This document shows positions 6,883-15,710 of a DNA stretch of 34,899 nucleotides, in pieces. The notes beneath the pieces are model-generated. The model was not told the DNA's origin. It searched no databases and saw only the letters and a program-made list of their open reading frames with translations. The number at the start of each line of letters is the position of its first letter. Within the stretch, counting starts at the first letter, position 1. A program made the position numbers and the translations under genes. This stretch comes from Planctomycetota bacterium (GTDB lineage Bacteria; Planctomycetota; Planctomycetia; Gemmatales; Gemmataceae), in the NCBI GenBank assembly GCA_021809185.1, contig JAKBAI010000022.1, forward strand, positions 1 to 34,899, written 5' to 3'.

Positions 6883-9800
6883 ATGCGTTATTTCTCTTCA
6901 ATAACAATACTAATGATAAGTTTTTCTGGTTGGTTGTGGAATCATTCAACCGCAATAGCCAAGGACAAGGTGCAATATAATCGAGATATTCGACCGATTC
7001 TGGCAGAAAATTGTTTTGCGTGCCACGGTCCGGATAGTGCTTCACGGAAAGCCGATTTGCGACTGGATCAGGCCAAATCTGCACTAGAAGCAAAAGCGAT
7101 TATCCCCGGAAAAGTACAAGAAAGTGAGCTGATTCAGCGAATTTTTTCGGAAAAAGCCGGTGAGCAAATGCCACCCCCGAAAACACATAAAACATTAAAA
7201 CCCAAAGAAAAAGAACTACTCAAACGGTGGATCGAAGAAGGGGCGGAATATCAGCTTCATTGGTCTTTGATCGCACCCAAATTACCGCAGTTACCAAAAG
7301 TTCAAAATCAGAATTGGGTTCGCAATCCGATCGATCAATTCATTCTGGCCAAGTTAGAAATGAATCATCTGAAACCGTCCCCCGAAGGCGATCGGCGTAC
7401 GCTGGCACGTCGATTGAGTCTCGATTTGACCGGTTTACCTCCGGAGCCAGCAGAGGTCGAGCGCTTCGTCAACGACTCTTCAAAAGATGCCTACGAAAAA
7501 TATGTCGATCACTTGATGAAATCCCCCCATTATGGGGAACATCGTGCGCGATACTGGCTCGATGCCGCTCGTTATGCCGATACTCACGGGATCCACTTCG
7601 ATAATTATCGCGAAGTTTGGACCTACCGCGACTGGGTCATCGATGCCTTCAACAAAAACATGCCTTTCGATCAATTTACCACCGAACAGTTGGCAGGCGA
7701 TTTACTGCCCAATCGAACTTTGGATCAACAGATTGCCACCGGGTTCAACCGGTGTAATATTACGACGAACGAAGGGGGCGCTATCAACGAAGAATATCTG
7801 GTTTTATATGCGCGCGATCGCACGGAAACCGCTTCGGTCGTATTTATGGGGATGACAGCAGGCTGTGCCGTTTGCCACGATCATAAATTTGATCCGCTCA
7901 GTCAGAAAGAGTTTTATCAGCTCAGTGCTTTTTTTAACAATACCACGCAAAATGCCATGGATGGCAATATCAGCAAAACCCCGCCGATTGTTTTTGTTCC
8001 CCTGGCGGAAGATCGAAAGCGCTTTGCGGAATTAGAAACGGAAGTCGCCGCACTAAACAAGCGAATCCAAGAGCGGAAAGTTGCTTCGAGCAAAGATTTC
8101 AATGAATGGTTACACAAAAACCCGAAAACAGCTCTGCAAAGTCGTATTCCTCAAGACATGCTCTTTTATGCCCCTTGTACGGAAATCGGTAGTAAAGAAA
8201 TTAAAATCGACATTGCGGGCAAAAGCCGAGCCGTTCCGCTGATTGCTGGAACCGAATGGAACCGCGAGAAGAAAGATTATGCATCATTGACCATCAAAAA
8301 AGGCAATCCGATTGAAATCAAAGATTTTGGCGATTTTGAAAAAGAACAGAAATTTTCCGTCTCGGCTTGGATCAAAATCGACAAACGGAATAGTACGGGT
8401 GCTCTGATTGCTCGTATGGACCCCAGTCACGAACATCGTGGCTGGGATCTCTGGGTCCAAGGGGATCAGATTGGCATGCACATTATAAATTCCTGGCCTA
8501 ATAATGCACTGAAAGTGGTCTCCAATAAGAAGATTCCTCTAAAAAAATGGACCCATATTGCTGTTTCTTACGATGGTTCAGCCAAATCGAGTGGCATTCA
8601 TATCTATATCGATGGCGAGAAACAGACATTCAATGTAGAAGCCGATCACCTAACGCAAACCATCAAAACAACCGTGCCGTTTACACTTGGTCAACGGGCC
8701 AATGGAGAAAGACTGGTGGGGGCCAGTTTCCGCGATCTGCGCGTCTATGCCCGCGAATTGAACCAGAACGAGTGTTTCAACCTCAGTAAATTGGCCGATA
8801 TCAGTCAAATTTTGGATAAGAATATCGATAAGTTAACCCCTCCTGATAAAGATCGATTGCAAAAATGGTGGCTCGAAAATCTCGATACCGGTTATCACCA
8901 ATTATCGAGTCAACTCGAAAAGTTGAAAATGGAAGACCAACAGATTCGGGCACGTAGTTCTGTAGCCAGTGTTATGGAAGAATTGAAATCACCACCAAAA
9001 GCTTATGTTCTTTTCCGCGGCGATTACGATAAACGCCGTGATCAAGTAACCGCTACTACTCCTACAGTTTTGCCCCCATTTCCAAAAGATGCCCCGCATA
9101 ATCGTTTAGGGCTGGCAAAATGGCTGCTCTTGCCAGAACATCCTTTAACCGCACGAGTGACCGTAAATCGCTTCTGGCAAGAGTTTTTCGGTAATGGAAT
9201 TGTCCGATCTTCGGGAGATTTTGGAATTATGGGTGAACTACCTAGTCATCCAGAATTGCTCGATTGGTTAGCGATTGAATTCCGGCAGTCCAAGTGGAAT
9301 ATGAATCATATCATTAAGCTGATCGTCACCTCATCGACTTACCGGCAAATCGCTTCTGCTACTCCAGAACTGCTAGAAAAAGATCCTAACAATATTTTGC
9401 TGGCACGTGGTCCACGTTTCCGTATGGATGCCGAAATGATTCGCGATTATGCCTTGAAAGTGAGTGGCTTACTCAATGAAAAAATTGGTGGTCCCAGTGT
9501 AAAACCGTATCAACCCGATGGGGTCTGGGAAGCTGTGGCGATGATTGGGAGCAACACGAGAAATTATCAACGCGACAAGGGCGATAATCTTTACCGCCGG
9601 AGCATGTATACCTTCTGGAAACGTGCAGCGCCGCCTGCTTCGATGGATATTCTCAATGCTCCTAGCCGAGAAACCTGTACGGTCCGCAGAGAACGAACCG
9701 ATACCCCTCTGCAAGCGTTGACCACCCTCAATGATACTCAATTTGTTGAAGCAGCTCGTGTTTTTGCGGAGAAAATTCTCAAAGATGGGGGAAAGACCGA

Positions 9801-10047
9801 TGAAACTCGGATCGATTTCCTCGCCAAACGATTGCTTGCTCGATCCTGGACGACAGAAGAGCAGAAAATTGTACTGCACTCTCTGCAAATTTTGCTCGAT
9901 GATTACAAGAAACGCCCCGAAGAGGCCAAAAAATTGATCCACACGGGCGAAGCAAAAACCGATGAAAAATTGGATCCTGCTACGCTTGCGGCCTGGACCA
10001 TGCTCGCCAATGAATTGATGAATCTCGATGAAGTTCTGAATAAATAA
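6883..10047 (+). CDS. Secreted planctomycete protein: cytochrome-like PSCyt1, DUF1549, LamG-like and DUF1553 domains
   Basis: The start ATG follows AGGAG at a good distance. Residues 1-26 are a signal peptide. A PSCyt1-type segment follows with CFACH (44-48), a c-type haem site. DUF1549 spans roughly 145-360 and carries a second CAVCH (328-332) within a CxxCHDHKFDP segment. A middle part around 430-645 reads as a LamG/concanavalin-like beta-sandwich (FSVSAWIKI, GWDLWVQGDQIGM, KKWTHIAVSYDG, YIDGEKQ). DUF1553 follows near 745-1000, with RLGLAKWLLLPEHPLTARVTVNRFWQEFFG split across its start. This architecture is expanded in Planctomycetota and is thought to act in the periplasm on polysaccharides or electron transfer; no reaction is established. 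It is probably co-transcribed with the DUF1501 gene 198 bp downstream, the usual partner. Confidence 0.93.
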   Translation: MRYFSSITILMISFSGWLWNHSTAIAKDKVQYNRDIRPILAENCFACHGPDSASRKADLRLDQAKSALEAKAIIPGKVQESELIQRIFSEKAGEQMPPPKTHKTLKPKEKELLKRWIEEGAEYQLHWSLIAPKLPQLPKVQNQNWVRNPIDQFILAKLEMNHLKPSPEGDRRTLARRLSLDLTGLPPEPAEVERFVNDSSKDAYEKYVDHLMKSPHYGEHRARYWLDAARYADTHGIHFDNYREVWTYRDWVIDAFNKNMPFDQFTTEQLAGDLLPNRTLDQQIATGFNRCNITTNEGGAINEEYLVLYARDRTETASVVFMGMTAGCAVCHDHKFDPLSQKEFYQLSAFFNNTTQNAMDGNISKTPPIVFVPLAEDRKRFAELETEVAALNKRIQERKVASSKDFNEWLHKNPKTALQSRIPQDMLFYAPCTEIGSKEIKIDIAGKSRAVPLIAGTEWNREKKDYASLTIKKGNPIEIKDFGDFEKEQKFSVSAWIKIDKRNSTGALIARMDPSHEHRGWDLWVQGDQIGMHIINSWPNNALKVVSNKKIPLKKWTHIAVSYDGSAKSSGIHIYIDGEKQTFNVEADHLTQTIKTTVPFTLGQRANGERLVGASFRDLRVYARELNQNECFNLSKLADISQILDKNIDKLTPPDKDRLQKWWLENLDTGYHQLSSQLEKLKMEDQQIRARSSVASVMEELKSPPKAYVLFRGDYDKRRDQVTATTPTVLPPFPKDAPHNRLGLAKWLLLPEHPLTARVTVNRFWQEFFGNGIVRSSGDFGIMGELPSHPELLDWLAIEFRQSKWNMNHIIKLIVTSSTYRQIASATPELLEKDPNNILLARGPRFRMDAEMIRDYALKVSGLLNEKIGGPSVKPYQPDGVWEAVAMIGSNTRNYQRDKGDNLYRRSMYTFWKRAAPPASMDILNAPSRETCTVRRERTDTPLQALTTLNDTQFVEAARVFAEKILKDGGKTDETRIDFLAKRLLARSWTTEEQKIVLHSLQILLDDYKKRPEEAKKLIHTGEAKTDEKLDPATLAAWTMLANELMNLDEVLNK

Positions 10048-10109
10048 AGCTCGAGCCAGTTTCTTGTAGCTATGCCCACACCATAAAGCCCACAGAAAAT
10101 AACTCACAG

Positions 10110-10187
10110 AAAATAATTTTGCAAAAGATTATTTTATAAACAAAAATCTCATTAGAAGAGAGATTCCTCAAGAGATTCCTCTCTTCT
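10110..10187 (+). other. Two successive hairpins between the DUF1549/1553 and DUF1501 genes
   Basis: AAAATAAT (10110-10117) pairs with ATTATTTT (10128-10135). Then AGAAGAGAG (10154-10162) pairs with CTCTCTTCT (10179-10187) over 16 bases that hold a repeated GATTCCTC. Neither stem is followed by a T-run. Such intercistronic structures can tune relative expression or protect the upstream message; that is inference. Confidence 0.5.
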
Positions 10188-10245
10188 TGCTGAATAATAA
10201 GAATTGCTTTTATTACCCTGTCGCTCTTTATCATTGGAGATTACC

Positions 10246-11733
10246 ATGCACCCTTTTGAAGAATGGGTTAAATACGAAACAAGAAGACAATTTTTTTCCC
10301 GTGGAGCGAATGCCGTTGGTTGGGCAGCGTTTTCCTCTCTCATGGCAAAGAGCACTACGGCTAATGCCAATTCGAACAGCAATAACCCAGGGGGGAATTC
10401 TGGCACACACTCAGGCAAACATATCGGCCCTCACTTCCCTCCCAAAGCGAAACAGGTCATCTATTTGCACATGGTTGGTGGACCTTCCCAAATGGACTTG
10501 TACGACTACAAGCCCAAAATGAAAGATTGGTACGATAAGGAACTGCCTGCTTCGATACGGAACGGTCAACGGTTGACGACCATGACCTCTGGTCAATCCC
10601 GGTTCCCAATCGCCCCTTCCATGTTTAAGTTTGCGCAGCATGGCAAATCGGGGATGTGGGTTTGCGAATTATTACCGCACACCGCCAAAGTGGTTGATCA
10701 AATGTGTTTCATCCGCAGCATGCACACCGAAGCGATTAATCATGAACCGGCCATTACCTATATGCAAACCGGTAATCAAGTAACGGGCCGACCGTGTATC
10801 GGTTCATGGGTCTCTTATGGGTTAGGATCCCTCAATGAAAATCTTCCCACCTTTGTCGTGCTGGTCGCCAAGCCAACGAATACCGAACAGGTCCAAGCGA
10901 TTTCTGCGCGGTTGTGGTCTTCGGGTTATCTATCGGGGGAACATGCCGGAGTTTCGTTCCGCACAACCAACGATCCCATTTTGTTTATTAATAATCCTCC
11001 CGGTGTTTCTAAAGATGTCCGCAGGACCACTCTCGATGGTCTGAAACAGCTCAATGAACTGACCTATAAACGGCTAGGCGACCCAGAAACTCATACCCGG
11101 ATTCAGCAATACGAAATGGCATTCCGGATGCAATCCAGTGTACCCGATCTTGTCGATCTCAGCAAAGAACCGGAATCGGTTTTCAAGCTTTATGGCGATG
11201 CGGCCAAAAAACCGGGTACCTTTGCCAATACCGCTCTCTTGGCCAGAAAACTGATTGAAAAAGGAACCCGATTTGTACAGATTTATCTCAATAACTGGGA
11301 TACGCATGGTAATGTGAAGGGGCGATTACCCGATCAATGCCGCGATATAGACCAAGCGACATTTGGTCTAATCAGTGATCTTAAAAACAAAGGGTTGCTC
11401 GATTCTACTTTGATTATCTGGGGGGGAGAATTTGGACGAACCATCTATTCCCAGGGCGGTCTTTCCAAAACGAATTATGGCCGCGACCATCACCCGCGTT
11501 GCTTTACCATGTGGATGGCAGGCGGTGGTGCCAGACCAGGACAAATCTATGGAGAGACCGATGACTTTTCGTATAATATCGTCAAAGATCCCGTTCATAT
11601 CCATGATTTCCACGCCACGATCTTACAACTCTTAGGCTTTAAACACGAGGAATTCACCTATCGCTATCAAGGGTTGGATCAAAGACTTACGGGGGTGGAA
11701 CCGTCCAAGGTCATTAAAGATCTTATTGCTTAA
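10246..11733 (+). CDS. DUF1501 protein with Tat signal
   Basis: The start is the ATG at 10246, since GGAG at 10236-10239 lies 6 bases before it; a longer reading from TTG at 10204 has no ribosome site and would bury the signal. The protein is 495 aa. Twin arginines R13-R14 in TRRQFFSRGA and a mildly hydrophobic stretch ending in TANA give a twin-arginine export signal. The body has the DUF1501 (sulfatase/alkaline-phosphatase-like fold) pattern: VIYLHMVGGPSQMDLYDYKPKM near residues 70-90, HTEAINHEPAITYMQTG, LYLNNWDTHG-type QIYLNNWDTHGNV, LIIWGGEFGRT, and GRDHHPRCFTMWMAGGG with its paired histidines. The reaction is not established. It is the standard partner of DUF1549/1553 proteins in planctomycetes. 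It is followed by the first copy of the intergenic repeat family. Confidence 0.92.
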   Translation: MHPFEEWVKYETRRQFFSRGANAVGWAAFSSLMAKSTTANANSNSNNPGGNSGTHSGKHIGPHFPPKAKQVIYLHMVGGPSQMDLYDYKPKMKDWYDKELPASIRNGQRLTTMTSGQSRFPIAPSMFKFAQHGKSGMWVCELLPHTAKVVDQMCFIRSMHTEAINHEPAITYMQTGNQVTGRPCIGSWVSYGLGSLNENLPTFVVLVAKPTNTEQVQAISARLWSSGYLSGEHAGVSFRTTNDPILFINNPPGVSKDVRRTTLDGLKQLNELTYKRLGDPETHTRIQQYEMAFRMQSSVPDLVDLSKEPESVFKLYGDAAKKPGTFANTALLARKLIEKGTRFVQIYLNNWDTHGNVKGRLPDQCRDIDQATFGLISDLKNKGLLDSTLIIWGGEFGRTIYSQGGLSKTNYGRDHHPRCFTMWMAGGGARPGQIYGETDDFSYNIVKDPVHIHDFHATILQLLGFKHEEFTYRYQGLDQRLTGVEPSKVIKDLIA

Positions 11734-11751
11734 TAGATAGGTTGTGAATTT

Positions 11752-12042
11752 AGAATCAGGGGATTTACACCCCTCGCTGGCCGGGCCATTTCTGAGACAA
11801 GGCGAGCGGGGGACGTGAGTCCCCTGATTCTTTCCCGCATTCGCCGGACAGTTACAACACCCCCGCTCGCCTTGTCAATTCGCTTTGGTGAATGTTTTCA
11901 CATTCGATTTGACTGAAATTAGAATCAGGGGGTTTACACCCCCCGCTCGCCTTGTCAACGAACCATCACTAAATCCCCGCACAACGGGCGATCACCCAAT
12001 CAGGACAGGGAGTTGACACCCCGGCTCGCCTTGTCAATTCGC
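11752..12042. repeat. Dispersed GC-rich intergenic repeat, locus 1 (composite)
   Basis: The element starts 19 bases after the DUF1501 stop. AGAATCAGGGG (11752-11762) and its exact complement CCCCTGATTCT (11821-11831) bracket an inverted pair. Inside, GGGGAC-GTGA-GTCCCC (11809-11824) is a perfect hairpin with a GNRA-type loop. Further units follow: CCCCGCTCGCCTTGTCAA near 11861-11878, a full unit at 11921-11958, and another at 12000-12038. Read on the minus strand, the 11921 unit gives GGGGGU-GUAA-ACCCCC, again a 6-bp stem with a GNRA loop. The same family recurs at 19093-19267 and 21666-21839. The linker CCGCACAACGGGCG in this copy matches CCGCACTTCGGGCG in locus 3. This copy looks like two elements joined. 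Confidence 0.88.
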
Positions 12043-12255
12043 TTTAGTTTTAACGTTTTCTTAATCGAAACAACTCAGATTTCTGCGGGTTTCTCACGTT
12101 TACTTCGTAAAGTTCAATCCCTAAAATCACTACCCCTCTTGAAAATTGACGTAATCTGTATAACCTTACCCTGTAAAACGATTGATAATTTAATATCCGT
12201 TGGCGCCAGAATCATCTATTTACCTGGCAAGAACGAATGAATGAGAAACTAAACG

Positions 12256-13260
12256 ATGAAAATTAAGGCACACGCAGCTTTAACAGCAAAAAGTTCTTTA
12301 ACCCCTTTTGAATACGAAGTGGGCGAATTAGGGAATGAGGAGGTTGAGGTAAAAGTTTCCCATTGCGGCATTTGCCATAGCGATTTGGCGATGATCGATA
12401 ACGATTTTCATTTTAGCTCTTATCCCCTGGTACCAGGCCATGAAGTCATTGGAACAATCGATGCTGTTGGTAATGGTGTCAGCAAAAAAATTAAAATCGG
12501 CCAGCGCGTGGGAATTGGTTGGTATGCCAATTCCTGCTCGAGCTGCGACTGGTGTACTATCGGTAAAGAGAATCTCTGTATAAAAGCGCAACCGACCATC
12601 GCTGGTCGGCATGGAGGATTTGCGGAAAAGATACGCTGTCATTGGAAGTTTGCGGTTCCCATCCCGGATGGTCTCGCTTCGGAGAGTGCGGGTCCGCTGA
12701 TGTGTGCGGGGTCAACTGTATTTGCCCCCATCTATGAATTCGGGGTGAGACCGTGGATGCGAACCGCTGTGGTGGGGATCGGCGGACTGGGTCACTTAGC
12801 AGTACAATTTTTGGCTAAAATGGGTTGCGAGGTAACCGCTATATCCAGTTCGCATGATAAAGATGCAGAAATCAAAAAGCTGGGGGCCAGCCGATTTATC
12901 GCCACACGTGGCACCAATGAATTGGCCAAGGCTATCGGCTCTTTTGATTTTATTCTTTCTACCGTCTCGGCAGATATTCCTTGGGTAGACTATATCCAGG
13001 CCTTAAGACCACAAGGCCGACTCGTGATTTGTGGCTTACCCGAAAACGAAATCCATTTTCCGCTGTTCCCGTTACTCGCGGAAAAATCGGTCTCCGGAGG
13101 AATTAACGGCAGTCCTAGCAATAATGCAACTATGCTAGACTTCGCTGCCCGCTTAGGGGTTAAACCGCTTATCGAACTGTTCCCTGTCCAACAGATCAAT
13201 CAGGCATTAGATCATGTTCGAGCTGGCAAGGCGAGATTCCGCGCCGTCCTCGAAATGTAA
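12256..13260 (+). CDS. Zinc-dependent alcohol dehydrogenase, cinnamyl-alcohol/YahK type
   Basis: A medium-chain dehydrogenase/reductase of 334 aa. Catalytic zinc ligands are Cys40 (CGICHSD), His62 with Glu63 (PGHE) and Cys150 (LMCAG). The structural zinc site is complete at Cys94, Cys97, Cys100 and Cys108. The nucleotide fold carries GIGGLGHLA. The following strand ends in SSSHDKD rather than an acidic residue, which suggests NADP(H) rather than NAD(H), as in YahK. The family reversibly oxidises primary alcohols to aldehydes in the cytoplasm, often on a broad range of aldehydes. The ribosome site is weak. It is preceded by 523 bp that mostly hold the intergenic repeat, and followed by a MITE-like element, so it is probably transcribed alone. 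Confidence 0.92.
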   Translation: MKIKAHAALTAKSSLTPFEYEVGELGNEEVEVKVSHCGICHSDLAMIDNDFHFSSYPLVPGHEVIGTIDAVGNGVSKKIKIGQRVGIGWYANSCSSCDWCTIGKENLCIKAQPTIAGRHGGFAEKIRCHWKFAVPIPDGLASESAGPLMCAGSTVFAPIYEFGVRPWMRTAVVGIGGLGHLAVQFLAKMGCEVTAISSSHDKDAEIKKLGASRFIATRGTNELAKAIGSFDFILSTVSADIPWVDYIQALRPQGRLVICGLPENEIHFPLFPLLAEKSVSGGINGSPSNNATMLDFAARLGVKPLIELFPVQQINQALDHVRAGKARFRAVLEM

Positions 13261-13320
13261 ACAAATGTAATTAAATGTAATTAAATATAATATCAGTGCT
13301 TACACAAATGAGGTGCGGAA

Positions 13321-13479
13321 CTTAGAGATTGTCCCATAGAATCGAAATAGGGAACATCATAGTTTCATTGATCAGCTATAGAGATCAGGGAAGTGCGTTT
13401 CAGAGAATATCTCACAAAACGATTAACCTAACTGCCGATCTTTTCTCATCGTATTTATCATAATGGGACAATCTCTTAG
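13321..13479. mobile_element. MITE-like element with terminal inverted repeats and 5-bp target duplication
   Basis: Perfect 12-bp terminal inverted repeats, AGATTGTCCCAT (13326-13337) and ATGGGACAATCT (13463-13474), are each flanked directly by CTTAG (13321-13325 and 13475-13479), as expected of a target-site duplication. The total is 159 bp. No coding frame is inside, so it would need a transposase in trans. The right end lies 12 bases before the nth start codon, and the AGGG possibly used as ribosome site begins within the CTTAG flank. The parent insertion-sequence family cannot be named from this window. Confidence 0.72.
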
Positions 13480-13491
13480 GGAAAGACGATT

Positions 13492-14196
13492 ATGGAAACC
13501 GGAGCGGAAAAGAAAAAACGGGCCAAAAGGATCATGACGATTTTGCAGAAACTCTATCCCAAAGCGCAAACCGCTTTACACTTTAATTCCCCGTTGGAAA
13601 TCTTAATCGCTACCATCCTTTCGGCTCAATGTACCGATAAACGAGTCAATCAGGTAACCCCGTCCCTCTTCCAGCGCTTTCCCAATGTCCAGGCCTACGC
13701 AACTGCTGAACTAGAGGAAATTGAAGAACTGATTAAAACAACCGGTTTTTTTCGCAATAAAGCTAAAAATATCCGTAGTTGTTGCCTGCAACTCATCGAA
13801 AATCATGGCGGAGAAGTTCCGCAATCGCTAGCAGAATTGATCGCTTTACCAGGAGTTGGTCGTAAGACCGCCAATGTCGTTCTGGGCGAAGCCTTTGACA
13901 TTCCGGGAATTACGGTTGATACCCATGTAGGCCGATTAAGCAGAAGATTGGGATTCAGTATTCACCTGGATCCAGTAAAAGTAGAAAAAGATCTCATGGC
14001 CATTATTCCCGAATCGAACTGGGTTAGCTTCAATCATTGGTTGATCTTTCACGGTCGTGCTATCTGCCATTCGCGCAAGCCTGATTGCGATAATTGTGCC
14101 ATTACAAAACATTGCCCCAAAATTATTACTTCGAAATTAGCAAAACCTAAAAAGAGAAATAATCAACCAAAAATCAAACAAAATCAAGCGAAATAA
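13492..14196 (+). CDS. nth: Endonuclease III, DNA glycosylase/AP lyase
   Basis: A 234-aa HhH-GPD superfamily enzyme of base excision repair that removes oxidised pyrimidines and cuts at the abasic site. The helix-hairpin-helix is LPGVGRKTANVVL with catalytic Lys125. The catalytic Asp143 is in VDTHVGRL. These are offset by five from Lys120/Asp138 of E. coli, so the alignment is collinear. The [4Fe-4S] cluster loop is complete: Cys192-x6-Cys199-x2-Cys202-x5-Cys208. A basic tail of about 20 residues follows the cluster. The ATG at 13492 comes just after the right end of the MITE-like element, so that insertion may have altered its promoter or ribosome site. pepT follows 58 bp later on the same strand. 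Confidence 0.96.
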   Translation: METGAEKKKRAKRIMTILQKLYPKAQTALHFNSPLEILIATILSAQCTDKRVNQVTPSLFQRFPNVQAYATAELEEIEELIKTTGFFRNKAKNIRSCCLQLIENHGGEVPQSLAELIALPGVGRKTANVVLGEAFDIPGITVDTHVGRLSRRLGFSIHLDPVKVEKDLMAIIPESNWVSFNHWLIFHGRAICHSRKPDCDNCAITKHCPKIITSKLAKPKKRNNQPKIKQNQAK

Positions 14197-14254
14197 TAAA
14201 GAGTTTCGTTGTCGATTCTTTGTAAAAAATCAATATTTGTGAAATAGAAAGATC

Positions 14255-15565
14255 ATGGAAATGAGAATCATGAAAAGTTCGCCTATAGATATTGATCGGG
14301 AAGATTTGCTCGATCGATTTTGTCGCTATTGTCGAATCGATACCCAAGCCGATGAGAATGCCGCCCAGTATCCCAGTTCCAAGGGTCAGCTCGAGTTAGG
14401 TCAGCTCTTGGTGCGAGAATTGCAGGAGTTTGGGTTGACCGAAGTGCAGCAAAATCGCTTTGGTATTGTTACCGCAACTATCCCCGAAAGTAAGGGGAAT
14501 CTGGGATCCGCCGATCCGAAAAGTGGAAGCAGCAGAGAGATACCAGTAATTGCTCTATTGGCCCACCTCGATACCTCGCCGGAGACTTCGGGTAAAGATG
14601 TTCACCCGCAAATTCATCGTTCCTACGGAGGGCAACCTATCGTATTGCCGGGGAATCCGGATAAGATTCTAGATCCGCAATTTTATCCAGAACTGCTATC
14701 TTGCATCAATAAAACCGTGATCACCACGGATGGAACAACCCTCCTCGGTGCCGATAATAAAGCTGGGGTGGCAGTTATTATGCAATTCACGCGAACGATC
14801 CTAGCCCATCCGGAGATTGCGCATGGTCCGATCCGGATCTGTTTCACCTGCGATGAAGAGATCGGGCACGGAGTCGATCATGTCGATATCCCCGCTCTCG
14901 GCGCCGTTGCGGCCTATACTCTGGATGGTGCGGGGGCAGGGGAAATCGAGGCGGAAACCTTTTCTGCCGATAAAGCAAGCATTACCATTCGAGGGGTGAA
15001 TATTCACCCCTCCGTAGCAAAAGATAAAATGGTCAATGCTATTCGCTTATGCGGTTACTTTTTATCGAAATTACCCCAGAATGAATTAAGCCCAGAAACC
15101 ACGAGTGGGCGTGCAGGTTTCATTCACCCTTATACCATCGAAGGGGGCGTCGCTGAAGTGAAAATGCAATTCCTCTTGCGCGATTTCGCGACCCAGAAAC
15201 TTCGCGATCAGGAGACCTTGTTGCGAAATATTTCTGCCGAGCTGATGGCCGAATATCCCAAAGCTTCGATTCAAATTCAGATTACCGAACAATACCGCAA
15301 CATGGCCGAAAAAATGAATCAGGAACCCCGCGCGGTTCGTTATGCTGCCGATGCTCTGAGAAAATTGGGCCTCAACCCGATTATCGGGAGCGTCCGCGGC
15401 GGAACCGATGGTTCCCAACTTACCGCCAAAGGCTTACCTACTCCCAATCTTTCCACCGGAGAACATAATCCTCATTCCCCTTTGGAATGGACCTGTTTAG
15501 AAGAGATGGAATGTGCGGTTCAAGGATTGATCGCTCTGGCACAACGCTGGGCAGAACCAGACTAA
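14255..15565 (+). CDS. pepT: Peptidase T (tripeptide aminopeptidase), M20B
   Basis: A cytoplasmic di-zinc aminopeptidase that releases N-terminal residues from tripeptides. The metal site is readable: AHLDTSPE (His104, Asp106), LGADNKAG (Asp167 bridging), CDEEIGHG (Glu201 catalytic, Glu202 ligand), YTLDGAG (Asp224) and a C-terminal GEHNPHSPLEW carrying the last histidine. At 436 aa it is slightly longer than the usual ~410; the extra residues are a short leader and a Gly/Ser-rich loop near 79-95. It lies 58 bp after nth on the same strand and may share its transcript. Several ATGs cluster at the start (14255, 14261, 14270); none has a strong ribosome site. Confidence 0.95.
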   Translation: MEMRIMKSSPIDIDREDLLDRFCRYCRIDTQADENAAQYPSSKGQLELGQLLVRELQEFGLTEVQQNRFGIVTATIPESKGNLGSADPKSGSSREIPVIALLAHLDTSPETSGKDVHPQIHRSYGGQPIVLPGNPDKILDPQFYPELLSCINKTVITTDGTTLLGADNKAGVAVIMQFTRTILAHPEIAHGPIRICFTCDEEIGHGVDHVDIPALGAVAAYTLDGAGAGEIEAETFSADKASITIRGVNIHPSVAKDKMVNAIRLCGYFLSKLPQNELSPETTSGRAGFIHPYTIEGGVAEVKMQFLLRDFATQKLRDQETLLRNISAELMAEYPKASIQIQITEQYRNMAEKMNQEPRAVRYAADALRKLGLNPIIGSVRGGTDGSQLTAKGLPTPNLSTGEHNPHSPLEWTCLEEMECAVQGLIALAQRWAEPD

Positions 15566-15710
15566 AATTGGAGAGATCGTTTACAGAGACTTTCTTGTGA
15601 ATTATTTGCGAAATAACCTTAAAAGTGCGACTCAAAAATGAGATTCAAAAAAGAAACTCAACTGGGAGTTCGCTTCCCTGAAAGTCTCCACTGCTGAACT
15701 GATAATTTCG

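Noticed and set aside
9469-10107. A 212-codon minus-strand ORF
   Set aside because: It lies antisense to the well-supported DUF1553 region and shows no domain. Long antisense frames are common opposite codon-biased genes.
10204-10245. TTG start for the DUF1501 protein
   Set aside because: GGAG precedes the ATG at 10246, and the extension would place 14 residues before a normal Tat signal.
11752-12042. CRISPR array
   Set aside because: Repeat units are inverted as well as direct, unequal in spacing and diverged. There are no cas genes, and the same segments recur at two other intergenic loci.
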